Source: Mesorhizobium alhagi CCNWXJ12-2 (GTDB lineage Bacteria; Pseudomonadota; Alphaproteobacteria; Rhizobiales; Rhizobiaceae). Taken from it: DNA of 59,227 nt. Location of the stretch: contig NZ_AHAM01000026.1 in assembly GCF_000236565.1 (NCBI RefSeq), positions 1 through 59,227 on the forward strand, in the 5' to 3' direction. The translations under genes were made by a program, and so were the position numbers. Positions 55,378 through 59,227 of the stretch are shown one piece after another (within the stretch, counting starts at the first letter, position 1; each line of letters opens with the position of its first letter). The notes under the pieces are model-generated. The model worked only from the letters and a program-made list of their open reading frames with translations, did not search any database and was not told where the DNA came from.

Positions 55378-55407
55378 TTCCTGCAATCCCGACGCCGGTG
55401 TTATCTG

Positions 55408-55605
55408 ATGGCGGGCGAAGATCATCCGTTCCTGCGGCCACTTTGGCGGCGAGTCGCGCTCGTCGCCTTCTGCGTGGCCTGGGCCATATTCGAAATATTC
55501 TACGGCCAGTCTTTCTGGGCGATGATCGCCATCGGCATGGCCGGGTATGGCGCGTGGATTTTCCTGATCGCCTATAAGCCCGGCCCCGAGAAGGAAAAGG
55601 AATAA
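55408..55605 (+). CDS. small membrane protein of the iol cluster (DUF3329-like)
   Basis: A 65-residue protein with two hydrophobic segments (VALVAFCVAWAIFEIFY and FWAMIAIGMAGYGAWIFLIAY) and a charged tail (KPGPEKEKE). It starts HPFLRPLWRR. Such small DUF3329-like proteins occur in rhizobial iol operons between iolE and iolB. The stop is 3 bases before iolB, so it is surely co-transcribed. No function is known. Confidence 0.75.
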   Translation: MAGEDHPFLRPLWRRVALVAFCVAWAIFEIFYGQSFWAMIAIGMAGYGAWIFLIAYKPGPEKEKE

Positions 55606-55608
55606 GCC

Positions 55609-56406
55609 ATGCCGAAACTGCTGGTGAAGCCGGAAAAAGGAACCGGCCGTGTTTCCCACGTCACGCCGCAAAGCGCAGGCTGGACCTATGTGGGTTTCGA
55701 CCTCCACCGCATGAAGCCGGGCGAGACGGTGTCGGCCGCCACTGGGGATCGCGAAGTGTGCCTGGTGTTCGTCACTGGCAAGGGAACCGCCAAGGCCGCC
55801 GGCAAGGATTTCGGCCTGCTCGGCGAGCGGATGTCGCCCTTCGAGGGCAAGCCGTGGTCGCTCTATGTGCCGCAGGGTTCCGACTGGGCGGTTACCGCCG
55901 AGACCGATCTCGAACTGGCGGTCTGCTCGGCGCCCGGCCTTGCTGGGGGCCTAGGCGCCCGCGTCATCGCGCCGGAGCAACTCGGGCGGGAGGTGCGCGG
56001 CAAGGGCACGAACACGCGCTACGTCACCAATATATTGCCTGAGAACGAGCCGGCGGATTCGCTGCTGGTCGTGGAGGTGATAACGCCCGGCGGCCATACG
56101 TCGAGCTATCCGCCGCATAAGCACGATCGGGATGATCTGCCGAGGGAATCCTATCTCGAAGAGACCTATTATCACCGGCTGAATCCACCGCAGGGCTTTG
56201 CGTTCCAGCGGGTCTACACCGACGATCGCTCGCTGGACGAAACAATGGCGGTAGAGGATGGCGACGTCGTGCTGGTGCCAAAGGGCTATCATCCCTGTGC
56301 CGCCTGCCATGGCTACGATCTCTATTATCTCAACGTCATGGCCGGGCCGAAGCGGACCTGGAAATTCTACAATGCGCCCGAGCACGAGTGGCTGCTGAAG
56401 GCCTAA
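55609..56406 (+). CDS. iolB: 5-deoxy-glucuronate isomerase
   Basis: A 265-residue double-cupin enzyme converting 5-deoxy-glucuronate to 2-deoxy-5-keto-gluconate. Metal-site residues are in GGHTSSYPPHKHDRDDLPRESYLEETYYHRLNPPQGFAFQRVYTDDRSLDETMAVEDGDVVLVPKGYHPCAACHGYDLYYLNVMAG, which is diagnostic. It ends the iolC-D-E-B transcription unit. The 130 bases following show no gene. Confidence 0.96.
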   Translation: MPKLLVKPEKGTGRVSHVTPQSAGWTYVGFDLHRMKPGETVSAATGDREVCLVFVTGKGTAKAAGKDFGLLGERMSPFEGKPWSLYVPQGSDWAVTAETDLELAVCSAPGLAGGLGARVIAPEQLGREVRGKGTNTRYVTNILPENEPADSLLVVEVITPGGHTSSYPPHKHDRDDLPRESYLEETYYHRLNPPQGFAFQRVYTDDRSLDETMAVEDGDVVLVPKGYHPCAACHGYDLYYLNVMAGPKRTWKFYNAPEHEWLLKA

Positions 56407-56536
56407 GAACCGGCAGGCCTCACCGTCACCAGCTAATGACTTTGCAGGGGGCATCTGCTATCAGCCGAAATCTGCTCTGCTTCGTCAATCCGTCATACAA
56501 ATCGCCTATGGCATCGAGGCTGGCGAAGGAATTTCG

Positions 56537-57244
56537 ATGCGTTACGCGATCTATTTCACCCCCCAACAGGACGATCCGCTGACCCGGCTCGCCGCAAGCT
56601 GGCTCGGCCGCGATCCGTTCACCGGCGCTGCGACCGAACCGCCGGCGAGCACCGTTCTGTCGCCCGCCGAGATCGCCTTCCACACCGCCTCGGCCCGCCG
56701 CTATGGCTTCCACGCAACGTTGAAGGCGCCGTTCGGCCTCGCCGCGGGCGAAACCGAAGCCGGCCTCGAACGCGCTATATCGGCCTTTACCCAGCGAACC
56801 GAGCCTGTTGTCATCCCGCGCCTCGTAATCAAGCAGATGGACGGCTTTTTCGCCCTGGTTCCCGGCGACGAAAACCCCAACCTGCAGCGTTTTGCCGACG
56901 ACGTCGTCACCGGCTTCGACCGCTTCCGTGCGCCACTGAGCGAGGCGGACATGGAGCGGCGCAATCCCGATGCGCTGAGCCCTGTCGAGTTCCGCAATCT
57001 CTGCCAGTGGGGATATCCCTACGTGTTCGACGCGTTCCGCTTCCACATGACGCTGACCGGCCGCGTCGGCGCGGCAGAGAGCGCACGCATCCGCGCCGCG
57101 ATCGAAGAGGTGTTCGGAGCCACTCTCGCGAGACCGGTCGCGATCGAAGGCCTTGCCCTTTTTGTGGAACGTGAAGCAGGCGCGCCGTTCACTGTGCTAT
57201 CCTACCATGCGCTCGGCGACCGGCGCGACAGAAAGACTGCTTGA
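56537..57244 (+). CDS. DUF1045 phosphonate-metabolism protein (2H phosphodiesterase-like)
   Basis: A 235-residue protein of the DUF1045 family, which is associated with phosphonate utilisation genes. It has two HxT-type motifs (YGFHATLKAPF and FRFHMTLTG), typical of 2H phosphodiesterases. Such proteins are proposed to work on cyclic phosphates made by the C-P lyase pathway. The stop lies one base before the phnM ATG, so these are co-expressed. Length fits. Confidence 0.85.
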   Translation: MRYAIYFTPQQDDPLTRLAASWLGRDPFTGAATEPPASTVLSPAEIAFHTASARRYGFHATLKAPFGLAAGETEAGLERAISAFTQRTEPVVIPRLVIKQMDGFFALVPGDENPNLQRFADDVVTGFDRFRAPLSEADMERRNPDALSPVEFRNLCQWGYPYVFDAFRFHMTLTGRVGAAESARIRAAIEEVFGATLARPVAIEGLALFVEREAGAPFTVLSYHALGDRRDRKTA

Positions 57245-57245
57245 A

Positions 57246-58385
57246 ATGAGTTCCGAAACCATCCTGACCAATGCGCGCATCGTCCTTGCCGACGAGGTAA
57301 TCGACGGCTCGCTCCTTATGCGCAACGGCAAGATTGCCGATATCGCCCCGGGCGCGACCCGGACCGGTGAGGATATGGAGGGCGATTTCGTCATTCCCGG
57401 CCTTGTCGAACTCCATACCGACCATCTGGAAGGCCATTACGCGCCGCGCCCGAAGGTGCGCTGGAACCCGATAGCTTCCGTGCTGGCGCACGATGCGCAG
57501 GTGGCAACCGCCGGCATAACCACCGTGTTCGACGCGCTGCGCGTCGGCATGGATCAAGATGGCGACCTCGGGATCGAGGATATGCGCAAGCTGGCCGATG
57601 CCATCGAAGACAGTTCCCGGCAGGGCAGGCTGCGCGCCGATCATTTCATTCACCTGCGCTGCGAAGTGTCGGCGCCGGATTGCCTGGAGGGCTTTGCCCA
57701 TTTCGACGACGACAGCCGCGTCAGGCTGGCGTCGCTGATGGACCATGCGCCCGGACAACGCCAGTTCGCCCGTCTCGAAGCCTACGCAATCTACTACATG
57801 GGCAAGCTGAAGATGAACGAAGAGCAGTTTCGCGAATTCTGCGAAAGGCGGATGGCGGAATCGGCGCTGAATTCACCCGCTAACCGCAGCGCCATTGCTG
57901 CCGCCTGCCAGGCGCGCGGCATCGTTCTCGCCAGCCACGACGACGCGACGGTCGCCCATGTAGACGAGGCGGTGACGCAGGGCATCAAAGTCGCCGAGTT
58001 CCCGACCACGGCCGAGGCAGCCAAGGCGTCCAAGGATGCCGGGCTCGGTGTCCTTATGGGCGCGCCCAACGTCATGCGCGGCGGCTCGCATTCGGGCAAT
58101 GTGTCGGCCCGGTCGCTCGCCGAGAACGGCCTGCTCGACATATTGTCGTCGGACTACATCCCGTTCAGCCTGATCCAGTCGGCTTTCTTCCTCGGTGAGG
58201 TCGTCGAGGGCATCTCGCTGCCGCAGGCGGTCGCCATGGTTTCGAAAACCCCGGCGGAGGCTGTCGGCCTCTCCGATCGCGGCGCCATCGAAACAGGCCG
58301 CCGCGCCGATCTGGTGCGGGTCCGCGTCGACGAGCATGTGCCTGTCGTCCGCACGGTCTGGCGCGAAGGACGCCGCGTCGCATGA
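57246..58385 (+). CDS. phnM: alpha-D-ribose 1-methylphosphonate 5-triphosphate diphosphatase
   Basis: A 379-residue amidohydrolase-fold enzyme that removes pyrophosphate from the ribosyl-phosphonate triphosphate before C-P cleavage. Landmarks: DFVIPGLVELHTDHLEGHYAPRPKVRWNP (metal-binding His residues), TAGITTVFDALRVG, IVLASHDDATVAHVDEAV, LGVLMGAPNVMRGGSHSGNVSA, DILSSDYIPFSLIQSAFFL, and GRRADLVRVRVD. The stop overlaps the phnN start (ATGA). Confidence 0.96.
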   Translation: MSSETILTNARIVLADEVIDGSLLMRNGKIADIAPGATRTGEDMEGDFVIPGLVELHTDHLEGHYAPRPKVRWNPIASVLAHDAQVATAGITTVFDALRVGMDQDGDLGIEDMRKLADAIEDSSRQGRLRADHFIHLRCEVSAPDCLEGFAHFDDDSRVRLASLMDHAPGQRQFARLEAYAIYYMGKLKMNEEQFREFCERRMAESALNSPANRSAIAAACQARGIVLASHDDATVAHVDEAVTQGIKVAEFPTTAEAAKASKDAGLGVLMGAPNVMRGGSHSGNVSARSLAENGLLDILSSDYIPFSLIQSAFFLGEVVEGISLPQAVAMVSKTPAEAVGLSDRGAIETGRRADLVRVRVDEHVPVVRTVWREGRRVA

Positions 58386-59011
58386 TGGCGTCCGCGCTCA
58401 TCGAGCGCGAGCAGGCGCGCGCCGAATTCCCGATCCGCAACGGGGTCTTCATCGCCGTGGTCGGCCCGAGCGGCGCCGGCAAGGACACCGTGATCGGCTA
58501 TGCAGCCGAGCGGTTATCGGCGGACGAGGGCGTCGATTTCGTGCGGCGCGTCATCACTCGCCCCTGCGACGGATCGAGCGAGATCCACGACACGCTGGCC
58601 GATGCCGCGTTCGACGAGGCCGAGGAGTCTGGCGCGTTCGCGTTGACCTGGGAGGCGCACGGGCTGAAATATGGCATCCCGGCCAGCGTCGACGAAGCCA
58701 TCGCCAATGGTCGCGTGGCGATCGCCAACGGCTCGCGCAGCGCCATCCCGGTCCTGCGGGAACGCTACGCAAACGTTGCTGTGGTCGAAATCACCGCTCG
58801 CCCGGAAATTCTTGCCGAACGGCTTGCCTCGCGAGGGCGCGAATCGCGTGGCGAGGTTCTGGCAAGGCTGGCGCGTGCGGCCGCGGTCGAGCTTTCCGGG
58901 CCCGGCGTGGTTTCGATCGACAACAGCGGCCCGCGTGAGATCGCCGGCGAGTGCTTTGTGGCTATCGTCCGCAAAGCCATCGCGCATTCGGACGTGTCCG
59001 GAACCGTCTGA
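58382..59011 (+). CDS. phnN: ribose 1,5-bisphosphate phosphokinase
   Basis: A 209-residue P-loop kinase (FIAVVGPSGAGKDTVIGYA) that converts ribose 1,5-bisphosphate to PRPP, salvaging the ribose product of the C-P lyase pathway. Guanylate-kinase-like segments RRVITRPCDGSSEIHDTL and FALTWEAHGLKYGIPASV follow. It starts within the phnM stop. The core C-P lyase genes phnG-phnL are not in this window and must lie elsewhere if the pathway is complete. Confidence 0.94.
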   Translation: MMASALIEREQARAEFPIRNGVFIAVVGPSGAGKDTVIGYAAERLSADEGVDFVRRVITRPCDGSSEIHDTLADAAFDEAEESGAFALTWEAHGLKYGIPASVDEAIANGRVAIANGSRSAIPVLRERYANVAVVEITARPEILAERLASRGRESRGEVLARLARAAAVELSGPGVVSIDNSGPREIAGECFVAIVRKAIAHSDVSGTV

Positions 59012-59054
59012 CGCTCACCGTTCAGGTGGTAATTCGAGCCTCGAAGGACGCGTC

Positions 59055-59227
59055 TCACCCGATCCGGGACAGGTGGTTGTCCCAAACGTATTCCTTGGTC
59101 GCAATCGAGCCGCCCTTGGGACTGAGGATCTCGCCCGCGCCGGTGGTGGCGAGAAATCCATTCCGGTTGGGCGCGATGCCGCAAACCTCCGTGAGCCGGC
59201 TCGTCGAAACGACGCGCCCGCCGTCCG
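59055..59227 (-). CDS. DUF1513-like protein, C-terminal end only
   Basis: The minus-strand frame enters from the right edge and stops at 59055. The visible residues (DGGRVVSTSRLTEVCG, then APNRNGFLATTGAGEIL, and a final VWDNHLSRIG) match the C-terminal pattern of DUF1513 proteins, which are beta-propeller-like and often linked to Efe-type iron uptake. The rest of the gene is outside the window, so neither start nor neighbours can be judged. Convergent with phnN. Confidence 0.6.
   Translation of the reverse strand, partial: DGGRVVSTSRLTEVCGIAPNRNGFLATTGAGEILSPKGGSIATKEYVWDNHLSRIG

Overview
The window looks like a chromosomal segment of a Rhizobiales alphaproteobacterium, most likely Mesorhizobium or a close Phyllobacteriaceae relative. 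It is GC-rich and densely coding. The gene order aroA-(paiB)-cmk-rpsA, a CP4-like class II EPSP synthase, the glnD-murJ-trpS block, the ActS/ActR redox pair, a complete rhizobial-type iol cluster and Rhizobiales-style palindromic repeats all point the same way. The genus is inferred from gene content, not from a database search.

Layout. 1-5.3 kb: polA (running off the left edge), a candidate small RNA with two C-rich-loop hairpins, an M20 dipeptidase and a short RNase D. 5.2-8.3 kb: an 875-residue RTX-type calcium-binding, type-I-secreted protein, bounded on both sides by a near-identical 83-bp copy of the 3' end of the RNase D gene. This is the clearest sign of an acquired insertion in the window. 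8.3-14.6 kb: small secreted and hypothetical proteins, tRNA-Ala(GGC), an acidic FYDLN-type protein, then the tight aroA-paiB-cmk run followed by rpsA. 14.7-21.7 kb: a divergent cluster with a TPP-dependent decarboxylase (AruI-like) and an amidinohydrolase on one strand, and a polar amino-acid ABC importer with an Ldh-family oxidoreductase on the other, probably for import and breakdown of a guanidino compound. 21.8-34.3 kb: housekeeping genes (MscS channel, Rsm22, Hsp70/YegD-like, glnD, murJ, trpS, usp, nfu, L,D-transpeptidase). An Irr-type iron-response site lies in front of the nfu gene.

34.5-43.5 kb: MmcB, the ActR/ActS redox two-component system, the HrpB helicase (with a palindromic repeat inserted in frame) and a YnjBCD-type ABC transporter (with a 44-bp inverted-repeat element inside the operon). 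43.6-56.4 kb: an inositol utilisation region holding a dehydrogenase, an IbpA/IatP/IatA-like sugar ABC importer, a MurR/RpiR regulator (IolR-like), an SDR, IolG, and iolC-iolD-iolE-(DUF3329-like small membrane protein)-iolB. GGAA-N6-TTCC-type operators lie in both divergent control regions. 56.5-59.0 kb: a DUF1045 protein, phnM and phnN (C-P lyase accessory genes), then the C-terminal end of a DUF1513-like protein cut by the right edge.

The strongest leads are the direct-repeat-bounded RTX gene, the palindromic element read in frame inside hrpB, the twin-hairpin RNA beside polA, the loss of two metal-ligand residues in the PolA proofreading site, and the guanidino-compound gene set. No CRISPR array, integrase, transposase or phage gene was found.
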